A stretch of DNA of 64,000 bases from positions 1 through 64,000 of the forward strand of contig NZ_JAQIVH010000029.1 of NCBI RefSeq assembly GCF_028746185.1, read 5' to 3'. Origin of the DNA: Paenibacillus_E qinlingensis (GTDB lineage: Bacteria > Bacillota > Bacilli > Paenibacillales > NBRC-103111). Position 1 is the stretch's first letter; each line of letters opens with the position of its first letter. Below the pieces are notes generated by a model that was given only the letters and a program-made list of their open reading frames with translations, ran no database searches and was not told where the DNA came from. The translations under genes were made by a program, and so were the position numbers. Shown one piece after another: positions 7,574 to 16,702 of the stretch.

Positions 7574-9043
7574 ATGAAGATCACACGGAAGCAAGTCAAT
7601 GACATGAGTCAAGAAGCGTTCGTTCTAGTGTTTGGTCCGCTGTTTGAGCACTCGACTTGGGTGGCAAAACGGGCTGAAGGATCTCGGCCATTTGCCGACA
7701 TCAAGGATATGATTATAGCCCTAGAACGAGAGGTAGAGGGGGCTAGCCATGAAGAGCAGCTGGCGTTGCTTCGGGCCCATCCCGATCTGGGGACACGCGT
7801 GCGGATGACTGATCACTCTGTCCAAGAGCAGTCAGGTGCTGGTCTCAACCTGTTAACTGCCGAAGAGTACGAAAAGTTTCTTTCTTTAAATAAACAGTAC
7901 ACGGAGCGATTCCAGTTTCCTTTTATCATGGCGGTGAAGGGCCAGACCAAGGACACAATACGCGAGGCGTTAGGTCATCGTATTCAAGGAACTCCTGAAG
8001 TGGAGCTGCTTACAGCATTGCAGGAGGTTTGTAAGATTGGGCGATTCCGCCTGGCAGATATCGTGATGAATGAAATGGAGGAGAAAGCGATGGAACAAGC
8101 AAAAGGCGCAGAGAGAATTATGTACTACGGGAAAGGTGATGTTTGGGTCTATCGTTCTTATGCCAAGCCACTCACGAATATCACGCTGATTCCGGAATCG
8201 GGTTTCACAGGGCGAGATAATGTACTGTTCGGCATGAACATTAAGGTGGCGGTGAGCGGAGAGAAGCTGTTCACCTCATTTAGCGAGGGAGATAACACCA
8301 ACGTTGTAGCTACGGACTCGATGAAAAACTTCCTTTTACGCAAAGCAGGGGAGTATGAAGGATCTACAGCAGAAGGATTTCTGGCTTTCGCGAGCCGGCT
8401 CTTCCTAGAGAAGTATCCATGGATGATGGGGATCAAAATGAGTGCGGATCAGGTAGCATTCGAAACGTTGCCGGTACCGGGTGCCAATGGCTTACAAGCA
8501 GGAGATTTGGTGTATCGCTATTCACAAAATGAACACCCAAGCGCATTCGTGGAACTCGTTCGCGTTGCAGATGATATCGTCCTCGCAGACCACTCAGCTG
8601 GCATAGCTGATCTAAAACTGATCAAAGTCAAAGGAAGTTCGTTCGCCGGTTTCGTTCGCGATGAATACACGACATTGCCAGAATCATCGGATCGCCCTCT
8701 GTTTATATTTCTAGACATCGCATGGACCTATGAATCAGCAGAAGATGCCTTTGATGCCGATCTAGGACGCTATGTAGCGGCTGAGCAAATTCGTGATATT
8801 GCGCATACCGTATTCCATGAGCAGCATTCGCCATCGATCCAAAACCTCATCTATCGCATCGGGCAACGTTCGTTACTGCGCTTTCCGCAGTTGAAAGAGA
8901 TTCGTTTCGAGTCTAACAATCGGACGTGGGAAACGATTTTAGAGGAAGTTTCCGTAGGTGAAGGCAAAGTGTTTACAGAGCCTAGGCCACCGTATGGTTT
9001 CCAAGGATTTTCGATGACAAAGCGTGATCTGGAGGGCTTATGA
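7574..9043 (+). CDS. pucL: Bifunctional OHCU decarboxylase / urate oxidase
   Basis: This 489-residue fusion matches the PucL arrangement. Residues about 1-165 are a 2-oxo-4-hydroxy-4-carboxy-5-ureidoimidazoline decarboxylase domain, with the HPDLG motif and the SGAGL...FPFIMAVKG region. Residues about 175-489 are the cofactor-free urate oxidase (YYGKGDVWVYR at its start, FEQ/ NPYLFS-type features replaced by diverged equivalents). The enzyme oxidises urate to 5-hydroxyisourate and decarboxylates OHCU to S-allantoin, acting either side of pucM. GAGGTG precedes the ATG. The stop overlaps the pucM start by four bases, so the two steps are coupled in translation. Confidence 0.95.
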   Translation: MKITRKQVNDMSQEAFVLVFGPLFEHSTWVAKRAEGSRPFADIKDMIIALEREVEGASHEEQLALLRAHPDLGTRVRMTDHSVQEQSGAGLNLLTAEEYEKFLSLNKQYTERFQFPFIMAVKGQTKDTIREALGHRIQGTPEVELLTALQEVCKIGRFRLADIVMNEMEEKAMEQAKGAERIMYYGKGDVWVYRSYAKPLTNITLIPESGFTGRDNVLFGMNIKVAVSGEKLFTSFSEGDNTNVVATDSMKNFLLRKAGEYEGSTAEGFLAFASRLFLEKYPWMMGIKMSADQVAFETLPVPGANGLQAGDLVYRYSQNEHPSAFVELVRVADDIVLADHSAGIADLKLIKVKGSSFAGFVRDEYTTLPESSDRPLFIFLDIAWTYESAEDAFDADLGRYVAAEQIRDIAHTVFHEQHSPSIQNLIYRIGQRSLLRFPQLKEIRFESNNRTWETILEEVSVGEGKVFTEPRPPYGFQGFSMTKRDLEGL

Positions 9044-9396
9044 GCGTAGGGATCACATCGCACGTTCTGGATGTAAGCAGCGGCAAGCCAGCAGTTGGCG
9101 TGAGAATCGACTTGTTTCGGCTTGAAGGAGGCGTGGCAGAGATGCTTCGCACAGGTGTTACGAATACAGATGGCAGACTGCCAGGGCCGATGCTGAGTGG
9201 GGATGATTTTACAAAGGGTACGTATGAGCTTCTCTTTCATGTAGGTGACTACTTCAGAGCGAAGGGTGTGGAGCTTCCAGAACCTGCTTTTCTAGATCAA
9301 GTACCGATTCGTTTCGGTGTGGCGAATAAGGGTTTCCATTATCACGTTCCCTTATTAATTGCACCTTGGGGGTACAATACGTATCGCGGGAGTTAG
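9040..9396 (+). CDS. pucM: 5-hydroxyisourate hydrolase
   Basis: This 118-residue transthyretin-like protein hydrolyses 5-hydroxyisourate to OHCU. Family marks are the N-terminal TSHVLDVSSGKPA, the central RT/TNTDGR turn and the C-terminal YHVPLLIAPWGYNTYRGS ending in the YRGS signature that separates HIU hydrolase from true transthyretin. It is translationally coupled to pucL by an ATGA overlap, so the enzymes before and after it are made together with it. Confidence 0.96.
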   Translation: MSVGITSHVLDVSSGKPAVGVRIDLFRLEGGVAEMLRTGVTNTDGRLPGPMLSGDDFTKGTYELLFHVGDYFRAKGVELPEPAFLDQVPIRFGVANKGFHYHVPLLIAPWGYNTYRGS

Positions 9397-9454
9397 TGTC
9401 AAGAAATCAGCGTTAATTGCATAGACAGAGAGCTTCGAGGGAGGGTTTCGTAGG

Positions 9455-10846
9455 ATGAATCGATTGGATCTTATCATTCGCAAAGGGACGGTAGTCCTGC
9501 AAGATGAGTGTCGACAGCTGGATATCGGGATACGGAACGGCAAAATTGCAGCATTAGGCGAAAACCTCGTCTTCTCGGAGCAAATACCTGTTTATGAAGC
9601 AGAAGGTTTAACGATCCTGCCGGGCATGATTGATGCACATGTTCATTTCAATGAACCGGCTCTTGGTCATTGGGAAGGGTTCGTCACAGGTTCAGCCTCG
9701 CTAGCTGCTGGTGGATGCACAACTTACATCGATATGCCACTCAATGGTGTTCCACCTACCGTTCGGCTCAGTGCATTGGAGATGAAATTGGAAGCAGCGG
9801 AGGGGCAATCCTATGTTGATTATGCCCTCTGGGGCGGTCTCGTTCCTGGCAATATAGGCGAGCTAGAGGCATTGGCTCAAGCTGGTGTGATTGGTTTTAA
9901 AGCTTTTATGTCGGACCCGGGCGGAGAAGGTGAAGATATATTCACGGAAGTGGATGATGAGACGTTAGTTAACGGCATGAAGGAAATTGCACGCTTAGGT
10001 CTAGTGCTAGCGCTTCATGCCGAGAGCGAGGAAATTGTCTCCAGACTAGCTGCGGAGGCTGCCCTAGAGGGTAAGCGCAGCGCACTAGATTTCATCGCAA
10101 CAAGGCCGATTGCCGCTGAAGTGGAAGCTGTGAACCGTGCATTGGGCTATGCGAAGCAGACAGGCTGTAAGCTGCATTTCGTGCATATCTCTTCTGCAGA
10201 AGCCGTACAGATGATCACGGAGGCGAAGGCAGAGGGATTGGACGTAACGGCGGAAACGTGCCCGCACTATTTGGCCCTAACGGATGTGGATGTCGAACGC
10301 ATCGGCCCCCTTGCAAAGTGCGCGCCACCGATCCGCACAGCGGAGGATCAAACGCGTTTGTGGGCAGAGCTTACGGCAGGTCGGTTCGACATCATCGCGT
10401 CGGATCACTCCCCTTCACCGAAGCACATGAAGCAGGGGGAATTCTTCGCGGCATGGGGCGGCATTTCTGGGGCGCAAAGCTCGCTGGAGCTCATGTTGCA
10501 CGAAGGTCATCTCCGCAGAGGCATTCCTCTAACGGAGCTAGCTCGAATGCTTGCGTTGGAGCCAGCGAAACGCTTCGGGCTCTATCCTCGCAAGGGGGAA
10601 ATCGCGATAGGTGCTGACGCGGATCTAGCTTTGATAGACTTGGCAGCAAGCTATACGCTGCAAGAGAGCGACCTGCTTTATCGTCATAAGCAAAGCCCTT
10701 ATGTGGGAAAAACATTTGGCTGCAGCGTGAAATCAACCTTCCTGCGTGGCGTTAACGTGTACGAAAGAGGCGTGGGAGTCGGAGCAGCGTTAGAAGGAGC
10801 TTGGTTACGTCACAGTGCATCGAACGGAGGCGGGCTAGATGGCTAA
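9455..10846 (+). CDS. pucH: Allantoinase
   Basis: This 463-residue cyclic amidohydrolase converts allantoin to allantoate. The metal site is visible: His62-x-His64 in DAHVHFNEP, and Lys149 in GFKAFMS, the lysine that is carboxylated to bridge two metals. Further conserved histidines occur in LALHAESEE and FVHISSAEA, and ASDHSPSP supplies the late Asp/His. The start follows GGAGGG. Its end overlaps the next gene by eight bases. The context beside pucL/M and the amidohydrolase confirms allantoinase over dihydropyrimidinase or dihydroorotase. Confidence 0.95.
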   Translation: MNRLDLIIRKGTVVLQDECRQLDIGIRNGKIAALGENLVFSEQIPVYEAEGLTILPGMIDAHVHFNEPALGHWEGFVTGSASLAAGGCTTYIDMPLNGVPPTVRLSALEMKLEAAEGQSYVDYALWGGLVPGNIGELEALAQAGVIGFKAFMSDPGGEGEDIFTEVDDETLVNGMKEIARLGLVLALHAESEEIVSRLAAEAALEGKRSALDFIATRPIAAEVEAVNRALGYAKQTGCKLHFVHISSAEAVQMITEAKAEGLDVTAETCPHYLALTDVDVERIGPLAKCAPPIRTAEDQTRLWAELTAGRFDIIASDHSPSPKHMKQGEFFAAWGGISGAQSSLELMLHEGHLRRGIPLTELARMLALEPAKRFGLYPRKGEIAIGADADLALIDLAASYTLQESDLLYRHKQSPYVGKTFGCSVKSTFLRGVNVYERGVGVGAALEGAWLRHSASNGGGLDG

Positions 10847-12131
10847 AATGAAGGGGAACCCACAGGAAGAAATGCTAGCTCAATACGGGGAGCGAATGCT
10901 GCTAGCTTTGGAGTGGCTGGCGACCTTCGGCGCCGATCCAAAAGGCGGCGTGACCCGACTCTTGTATGCAGAGCCCTGGCTCAAGGCGCAATTAGCACTG
11001 ATAGACAACATGCAGAGCATGGGGCTCAAGGCAGATTTTGATGAAATCGGCAATGTGTACGGTAAGTTGCAAGGATCGGATCCAACGCTCAAGCCGATGC
11101 TTACAGGTTCACATATTGATACTGTCAAAAACGGTGGGAAATACGATGGCGCCTACGGTGTCATCGCATCGATGATGGCGCTTGGTTATTTGAAGGCCGT
11201 GTACGGGGCACCGAAACGGACCTTGGAGATGGTCTCCTTTTGCGAGGAAGAGGGGAGTCGCTTTCCATTAGCTTATTGGGGCTCTGGTCATGTGACAGGG
11301 GTACTTTCCTTAGCTGAAGGCTCAGGTCTTGCTGATCCAGAGGGTGTGACGTTACTTGAAGCGATGGAGCGCGCGGGCTTTGAAATCGTTCAGGGTGAAC
11401 TCCATCCAGCGAAACGTAATGATATAGGTGGTTATATTGAAATTCATATCGAACAGGGAGCAGTCCTTGAGTTTAAAGAGAAGCAAATTGGTGTAGTTAC
11501 AGCTATTGTTGGTCAAATTCGAATGACGGTCGTCGTTACGGGGATACCGAATCATGCGGGAACGACCCCCATGACCATGCGCAAAGATGCGCTGGCTGCC
11601 GCCGCCGAGATGGTCGCGCTGACAGAGAAGATGGCACTTGCGGAGGGCGAACCTTTGGTAGCCACCGTTGGGCGCCTAGAAGTAAAACGAGGGACATCGA
11701 ATGTGGTGCCCGGCGAAGTTGAGTTTACGTTAGATATTAGGCATACTGACAAGCGGAAGATGGAGACTTTTCGTGCGGAGCTAGTATCGCGGTTTGTGGA
11801 AATCGCTGTGCGAAGAGAACTTTATATAGATACGGTTGAACATCTTAATGCGTTACCAGTGGCCATGGATAGTGGGATTTCGGCAGAAATTGAGGCTGCC
11901 TGCGATTTCTATGGCTACGAGCATATTCGTATGCCAAGCGGAGCGGGGCACGATGCTCAGCTATTCGGACCGATCTGTCCGTCGGCCATGATTTTCGTGC
12001 CGAGTCGGGCAGGCATCAGTCATAATCCCAACGAGTTTACGAAGCCGGGGGATCTTATTGTCGGTTTCCAGACACTCGTTCATGTGTTATATCAATACGG
12101 CTACGGGGGAAAAGCAGATGAAAACCTATAA
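10839..12131 (+). CDS. pucF: Allantoate amidohydrolase
   Basis: This 430-residue M20/AllC-family metalloenzyme hydrolyses allantoate to ureidoglycine, CO2 and ammonia. Metal ligands are recognisable: His92 in GSHIDTV, the aspartate of YDGAYGV, and Glu-Glu in FCEEEGSRFP. A second His lies in IEIHIEQG, and the GAGHDAQ motif near the C-terminus supplies the last histidine. The IPNHAGTTPM motif belongs to the lid/dimerisation domain. It overlaps both neighbours. N-carbamoyl amino acid hydrolases share the fold, but the context makes allantoate the likely substrate. Confidence 0.93.
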   Translation: MAKMKGNPQEEMLAQYGERMLLALEWLATFGADPKGGVTRLLYAEPWLKAQLALIDNMQSMGLKADFDEIGNVYGKLQGSDPTLKPMLTGSHIDTVKNGGKYDGAYGVIASMMALGYLKAVYGAPKRTLEMVSFCEEEGSRFPLAYWGSGHVTGVLSLAEGSGLADPEGVTLLEAMERAGFEIVQGELHPAKRNDIGGYIEIHIEQGAVLEFKEKQIGVVTAIVGQIRMTVVVTGIPNHAGTTPMTMRKDALAAAAEMVALTEKMALAEGEPLVATVGRLEVKRGTSNVVPGEVEFTLDIRHTDKRKMETFRAELVSRFVEIAVRRELYIDTVEHLNALPVAMDSGISAEIEAACDFYGYEHIRMPSGAGHDAQLFGPICPSAMIFVPSRAGISHNPNEFTKPGDLIVGFQTLVHVLYQYGYGGKADENL

Positions 12132-13353
12132 AGATTTATCACCATCCCTTCGAACCATTATGACCCCGGGACCGGTGGAGGTTGACCCTAGGGTGCTTCG
12201 CGCGATGTCGTATCCTATCCTGGGGCAGTTCGATCCAGAGTTTACGGAGCTTATGAATGAAACGATGGAGATGCTTCGGGACGTATTTCAAACGAATAAT
12301 CAATGGGCGTTTCCCATCGATGGGACTTCCCGTTCAGGTATAGAGGCAGTACTAGTAAGTATCATCGAACCGGGAGATAAAGTGCTCGTTCCGATCTACG
12401 GACGATTTGGTAATTTATTGGTAGAAATTGCCGAGCGTTGCGGGGCTGAGGTGGCAATTATTGAGCAGGAATGGGGAGCTGTGTTCGATCCCATTGACAT
12501 CATTACAGCTATCGAGCGGGAGAAGCCAACGATCGTGGCGATGGTTCACGGTGAGACGTCGACAGGCTGTATCCAAAAATTCGATGGAATTGGGGCAGCC
12601 TGCCGAGAAATGGACGCCCTTCTCGTCGTGGACGCTGTAGCCACGATAGGTGGTGTACCCTTGAAAACCGACGAATGGCAGCTGGATGCGGTGATTGGTG
12701 GTACGCAAAAATGTTTATCCGTACCATCGGGCATGTCTCCGATTACGTATAATGATCGCATTGAAGCGAAGGTCATGCGACGTAAAACGATCGAACGGGG
12801 ACTGCGGGAGAAAGGATCTCCAATCTCCTCAGTTAAAGCTGTGGCGAGTAACTATTTCGATCTCGGCATGCTGCAGGATTACTGGAGTCCGAAGCGGTTA
12901 AATCACCATACAGAGGCTACGACGATGCTGTATGCACTACGTGAAGGATTACGCATTGTTCTGCAGGAGGGACTGGAAGAGCGATTCTTGCGCCATAAGC
13001 GTCATGAAGCGGCTTTGGTTGCTGGCTTGCAGGCGATGGGGTTAACGCTTTATGGTGACTCACTGTGTAAGCTGCCTGTAGTAACTTGTATACGTATTCC
13101 CAGCGGTGTCGATGGGGAAGCTGTTCGATCGATGCTGCTGAATAGCTTCGGCATTGAAATTGCCTCTTCCTTCGGTCCATTGAAGGGACAGATTTGGCGC
13201 ATCGGCACGATGGGTTTTAGCTGTAATCAGAAAAATGTGCTGCATGTCCTCGGGGCGCTTGAAGCAACACTGCATTGGTATGGTGTGGATATATCTGTAG
13301 GGAAAGCGCTGCAAGCTGCACTAGCGGTATATGCTCTTAAACGGGAGGAATAA
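12118..13353 (+). CDS. pucG: Ureidoglycine-glyoxylate aminotransferase
   Basis: This 411-residue class V, PLP-dependent aminotransferase is of the alanine-glyoxylate type. The Schiff-base lysine is Lys198 in GGTQKCLSVPSG. The N-terminus shows the typical MTPGPVEVDPRVLRAM. In Bacillus, PucG transfers the amino group of S-ureidoglycine to glyoxylate, giving oxalurate and glycine. The start at 12118 is taken because GGGGGAAAAG lies just upstream and the family begins here; an earlier in-frame codon (12058) lies deep inside pucF. It overlaps pucF by 14 bases. Its product oxalurate leads to oxamate, relevant to the hydrolase that follows. Confidence 0.93.
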   Translation: MKTYKDLSPSLRTIMTPGPVEVDPRVLRAMSYPILGQFDPEFTELMNETMEMLRDVFQTNNQWAFPIDGTSRSGIEAVLVSIIEPGDKVLVPIYGRFGNLLVEIAERCGAEVAIIEQEWGAVFDPIDIITAIEREKPTIVAMVHGETSTGCIQKFDGIGAACREMDALLVVDAVATIGGVPLKTDEWQLDAVIGGTQKCLSVPSGMSPITYNDRIEAKVMRRKTIERGLREKGSPISSVKAVASNYFDLGMLQDYWSPKRLNHHTEATTMLYALREGLRIVLQEGLEERFLRHKRHEAALVAGLQAMGLTLYGDSLCKLPVVTCIRIPSGVDGEAVRSMLLNSFGIEIASSFGPLKGQIWRIGTMGFSCNQKNVLHVLGALEATLHWYGVDISVGKALQAALAVYALKREE

Positions 13354-13355
13354 TC

Positions 13356-14951
13356 ATGCTAAACATCATGCCACGAGCAGAGCGAGCCATGATTGCTACG
13401 CCACATTATTTGGCTAGTTCCGTGGGGAGTGCGATTTTACAGCAGGGAGGCAATGCCTTCGATGCAGCAATTGCCATTAGCGCGACCTTAGGCGTCGTTT
13501 ACCCCCATATGACGGGGCTCGGCGGGGATGCTTTTTTCCTCATGCATGAGGCTGCAACAGGCGCTTATACCGGATTTAATGGAAGCGGGAAGTCTGCTGC
13601 GAAGGCGACGCCTGATTTTTATAGAGAGCAAGGGATGAATCAGATTCCACAGCGCGGCATTTTAAGCGCAATAACAGTTCCGGGTATGGTGGATGCTTGG
13701 TGGCAAGTGTGGGAAAAGCACGGCAAGCTTCCGTGGGCGAAATTATTGGACGCAGCCATTGGTTACGCGGAAAAGGGGTTCCCGATCTCCCGTAATTTAC
13801 TGTTCTGGATGCGTAAGGATGAGCCATTCATTCGGGACTCTGTTCAGCTTAGCGCTTTGTATATGCGAGATGGCGAGCTTATGAAGGAAGGCGATCGGCT
13901 GATTCAGCCTGACATGGCAAGGACGCTCCGACTGCTTCAACAAGAAGGAAGAGATGCGTTCTACTCGGGCTCGCTCATGCAGACCATTGTGGATAACGTG
14001 GAGCTGGATGGCGGACTGCTTACGGAAGAAGATTTCCGCAGCTTCGCTGGCGAATGGGTGGAACTGCTATCAACGACGTATCGTGGATACGACATTTATC
14101 AAATGCCGCCGAACTCACAAGGGTTCACAGCGCTCATGATGATGAATATGTTAGAACATATTGATATGGCAGCTGTGCCTAGAGCATCGGCGAACTTTTA
14201 CCATCTGATGTCGGAAGTGATCAAGAAAGCGTTCAAAGATCGCGATCGTTATTTAACGGATCCGCATTTTAGAGAGATACCGCTCCAAAGATTGTTGTCG
14301 AAATCGTATGCGCAGGAGCTTTGGAGTGAGATTCAGGCGAATCCATTGAAAGTTAGTGAGCATCTCTCACCTGCGATAGGTCAGGACACCGCCTATGCGG
14401 CTGTTGTAGATGAAGAGGGGAATTCGGTTTCTTTCATCCAAAGTCTCTATTTCGATTTCGGGGCAGCCTACGTACCTGGCGATACAGGCATTATTATGCA
14501 AAATCGCGGCTCGTTCTTCTCACTTGATCCTGCTTGTGCGAATGTGTTGGAGCCACGTAAAAGATCGTTCCATACGTTGATGCCCGCGATGGTAAGTAAG
14601 GCAGGTAAGCCTTACATGCTGTTCGGTACGCAAGGTGGAGAAGGACAGCCGCAGACGCAGCTTTCGATACTCACGGGGGTATTGGATTACGGTTTATCGA
14701 TTCAGGAAGCCATTTCACTGCCACGTTGGGTCTATGGGCGTACTTGGGGAGAAGATGGGGATGCGCTGAAGCTGGAGCATCGGCTTGAACCAGAGGTATA
14801 TACCAAACTCAAGCAATGGGGGCATCGCGTGGAGCCCGTGAAGTCCTGGGACGGCATTATGGGGCAGGCGCAGGGCATTGTTATTGATGAGCAGGGGTTT
14901 ATGAGTGGGGCGGCTGATCCGCGTGGTGATGGGTTGGCGATTGGTTGGTAG
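13356..14951 (+). CDS. Gamma-glutamyltranspeptidase-family hydrolase (YwrD/HpxW-like)
   Basis: This 531-residue N-terminal-nucleophile hydrolase precursor has no signal peptide, so it should be cytoplasmic. The self-processing and catalytic threonine is Thr345 in GQDTAYAAVVD, followed by the conserved GNSVSFIQS. A GGEGQPQTQ stretch near residue 430 matches the family's C-terminal loop. It begins two bases after the pucG stop, so it is co-expressed with the oxalurate-forming enzyme. In Klebsiella the same family supplies HpxW, an oxamate amidohydrolase of purine catabolism. I infer a similar role here, but a YwrD-like peptidase of unknown substrate is the alternative. Confidence 0.85.
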   Translation: MLNIMPRAERAMIATPHYLASSVGSAILQQGGNAFDAAIAISATLGVVYPHMTGLGGDAFFLMHEAATGAYTGFNGSGKSAAKATPDFYREQGMNQIPQRGILSAITVPGMVDAWWQVWEKHGKLPWAKLLDAAIGYAEKGFPISRNLLFWMRKDEPFIRDSVQLSALYMRDGELMKEGDRLIQPDMARTLRLLQQEGRDAFYSGSLMQTIVDNVELDGGLLTEEDFRSFAGEWVELLSTTYRGYDIYQMPPNSQGFTALMMMNMLEHIDMAAVPRASANFYHLMSEVIKKAFKDRDRYLTDPHFREIPLQRLLSKSYAQELWSEIQANPLKVSEHLSPAIGQDTAYAAVVDEEGNSVSFIQSLYFDFGAAYVPGDTGIIMQNRGSFFSLDPACANVLEPRKRSFHTLMPAMVSKAGKPYMLFGTQGGEGQPQTQLSILTGVLDYGLSIQEAISLPRWVYGRTWGEDGDALKLEHRLEPEVYTKLKQWGHRVEPVKSWDGIMGQAQGIVIDEQGFMSGAADPRGDGLAIGW

Positions 14952-15038
14952 CAAAGGTTTGAGCTGGGAGACTAACAAATCGTGAATGAAAGAGAAATGT
15001 TTCAGGTAGTATTTTATAAAAAGAAGGAGCGATGAGCG

Positions 15039-16055
15039 ATGGAGGCCTATGACATTTTGCAAGCTGTGGAAAGTGATACAGGGGCACGTGTATTAGCGAC
15101 AGTGATTCATGTGGAAGGCCACGCTTATCGCAAGCAAGGAGCCCTCATGCTATTGATGGCAGATGGAAGCGCCGTGGGGAGTATATCACCTGGCTGTTTG
15201 GAAGGGGACCTCGCTGCATACGTACCAGGCGTCTGGGAATCGCAAAAACCGCAAATGGTCGAATACGACATGAGGCCTGCCGATGACTTCGGTTGGGGAG
15301 AGACGATTGGATGCGGCGGGTTGATTCGTATTGTGCTGGAGCCGCTTGCTGGAGAGCTGCTGGTTAACCTGCTGGTCGTGAAAGACAGATTGGATCGTGG
15401 TGAAACTGTGGGGCTCATTCGCACCTATACCGATGGGTATTCAGATATTAGGTACGCCTTGCGTGGTTCAGGTTTAGATGAGCAGAGGCTTACTGCAACT
15501 TCATCTGTGAGGGAGCCAGTTGGCTTTGTAACGAGCACGCTATTTATCCCAAAACCAAGAGTCATCGTGTTCGGTGCCAATCCTGATGCGGTCCCGCTCG
15601 TACAAATGGCTGCAAGCAGCGGCTTCCGTGTGGTGGTTGCGGACTGGCGTGAATCGTTCTGCAACGCAGAGAAGTTCCCAGGTGTAGAAACGATGGTCGC
15701 TTTTCCAGAAGCGTTGGTCGAAAAGCTTGCGCTGCATGAACGCGACTACGTCGTGATTATGAGTCATCAATTTGAGAAGGATACGGCCTTCTTCCGAGGC
15801 ATTATGGCCTATCACTTACATTATCTGGGCATTATGGGCTCGAAGGAGCGTACTGCGAAAATGCTGGAGGGTTTCGAGCGCCCCGATTGGCTGCATGCGC
15901 CAATCGGTCTCAACATCGGCTCGGAAGGTGCGTTCGAGAATGCGATTAGCATTGTGTCTGAGTTGATTGCGATCAAGCGGGGCAAACACGGCGCGGGTGC
16001 GTGGTCAGCACCTTTGGCTCATGGACGTGATGTTGGGAGCTTTTGCTCGTGGTGA
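15039..16055 (+). CDS. pucA: Xanthine dehydrogenase accessory protein, XdhC family
   Basis: This 338-residue XdhC/CoxI-family protein is thought to bind molybdenum cofactor, promote its sulfuration and insert it into the dehydrogenase. The N-terminal XdhC domain shows SISPGCLEGDL and GWGETIGCGG with conserved cysteines. The C-terminal Rossmann-like domain shows the VIVFGANPDAVPL nucleotide-binding turn and LHYLGIMGSKERTAKM. GAAGGAGCG precedes the ATG. It lies 87 bp after the hydrolase. The last 15 codons are strongly charged and run into the purine-rich repeat tract, so the natural C-terminus may be frayed. Confidence 0.92.
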   Translation: MEAYDILQAVESDTGARVLATVIHVEGHAYRKQGALMLLMADGSAVGSISPGCLEGDLAAYVPGVWESQKPQMVEYDMRPADDFGWGETIGCGGLIRIVLEPLAGELLVNLLVVKDRLDRGETVGLIRTYTDGYSDIRYALRGSGLDEQRLTATSSVREPVGFVTSTLFIPKPRVIVFGANPDAVPLVQMAASSGFRVVVADWRESFCNAEKFPGVETMVAFPEALVEKLALHERDYVVIMSHQFEKDTAFFRGIMAYHLHYLGIMGSKERTAKMLEGFERPDWLHAPIGLNIGSEGAFENAISIVSELIAIKRGKHGAGAWSAPLAHGRDVGSFCSW

Positions 16056-16702
16056 AAGTGGTGGAGATGATAGAAGTGGAGAAACGGGTGGAGCTGGGGA
16101 AACAAGAGAAGAGGGCGAAACCGGAGAAGATGGTGGAACAAGGGTGAAGCTGTCAGGTTAACGGAATTGGCTTTGAACGAAATTGAATATATGTTGGCTT
16201 CAAGCTATGAAAATTGGACATCGTGGTGTGCTTATTTCTCAATAATTTCAAGCAATATGCAGTTTAAGACCATTGCGAGTGCTTATTCTAACGTGTAGGG
16301 GGATTTTTCTTCAAAGTTTTGGATAATAGGGTATTATTGGGTGCTTAAAGTTGATTGTGCAGCATCCTATGGATGAATAAGCACGTGCCGTGGTCTTATT
16401 TCAGATATCTTAATCCTTCTAGACCTGACAACATTGGAGGGAGGGTGGAACTGGGGGAGATGGTGGAGCTGGGGAATATGGTGGAACTAGGGAAAGCTGA
16501 TGCAACTAGGTGAAGATGGTGGAGCTGAAGAAACGGGTGGAACTAGGGAAATCAGTGGAATCAGGGAAACCGGAAACCGGTGGAAGCGGAGATGCTGATG
16601 GAACTAGGGAAAGAAACAGAGAAACCAGAGAAACCAGAGAAACCAGAGAAACCAGAGAAGAAGGTGAAATCGAAGATGAGGGTGAGATCAGGGAAGCGCA
16701 AG
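16056..16702. repeat. Spacer between pucA and pucB: purine-rich repeats flanking dispersed repeat family B
   Basis: Positions about 16056-16155 and 16430-16695 are G/A-rich repeats of an approximately 18-bp word (ATGGTGGAACTAGGGAAA type). The second block ends in four or more copies of GAGAAACCA, which in frame with pucB would read Lys-Pro-Glu repeats. Between them, 16190-16425 carries repeat family B (GTGCTTATT and GAATAAGCACG), shared with 38105-38275. No gene is supported in this 647-bp gap, although frames stay open through the purine-rich blocks. Confidence 0.65.
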
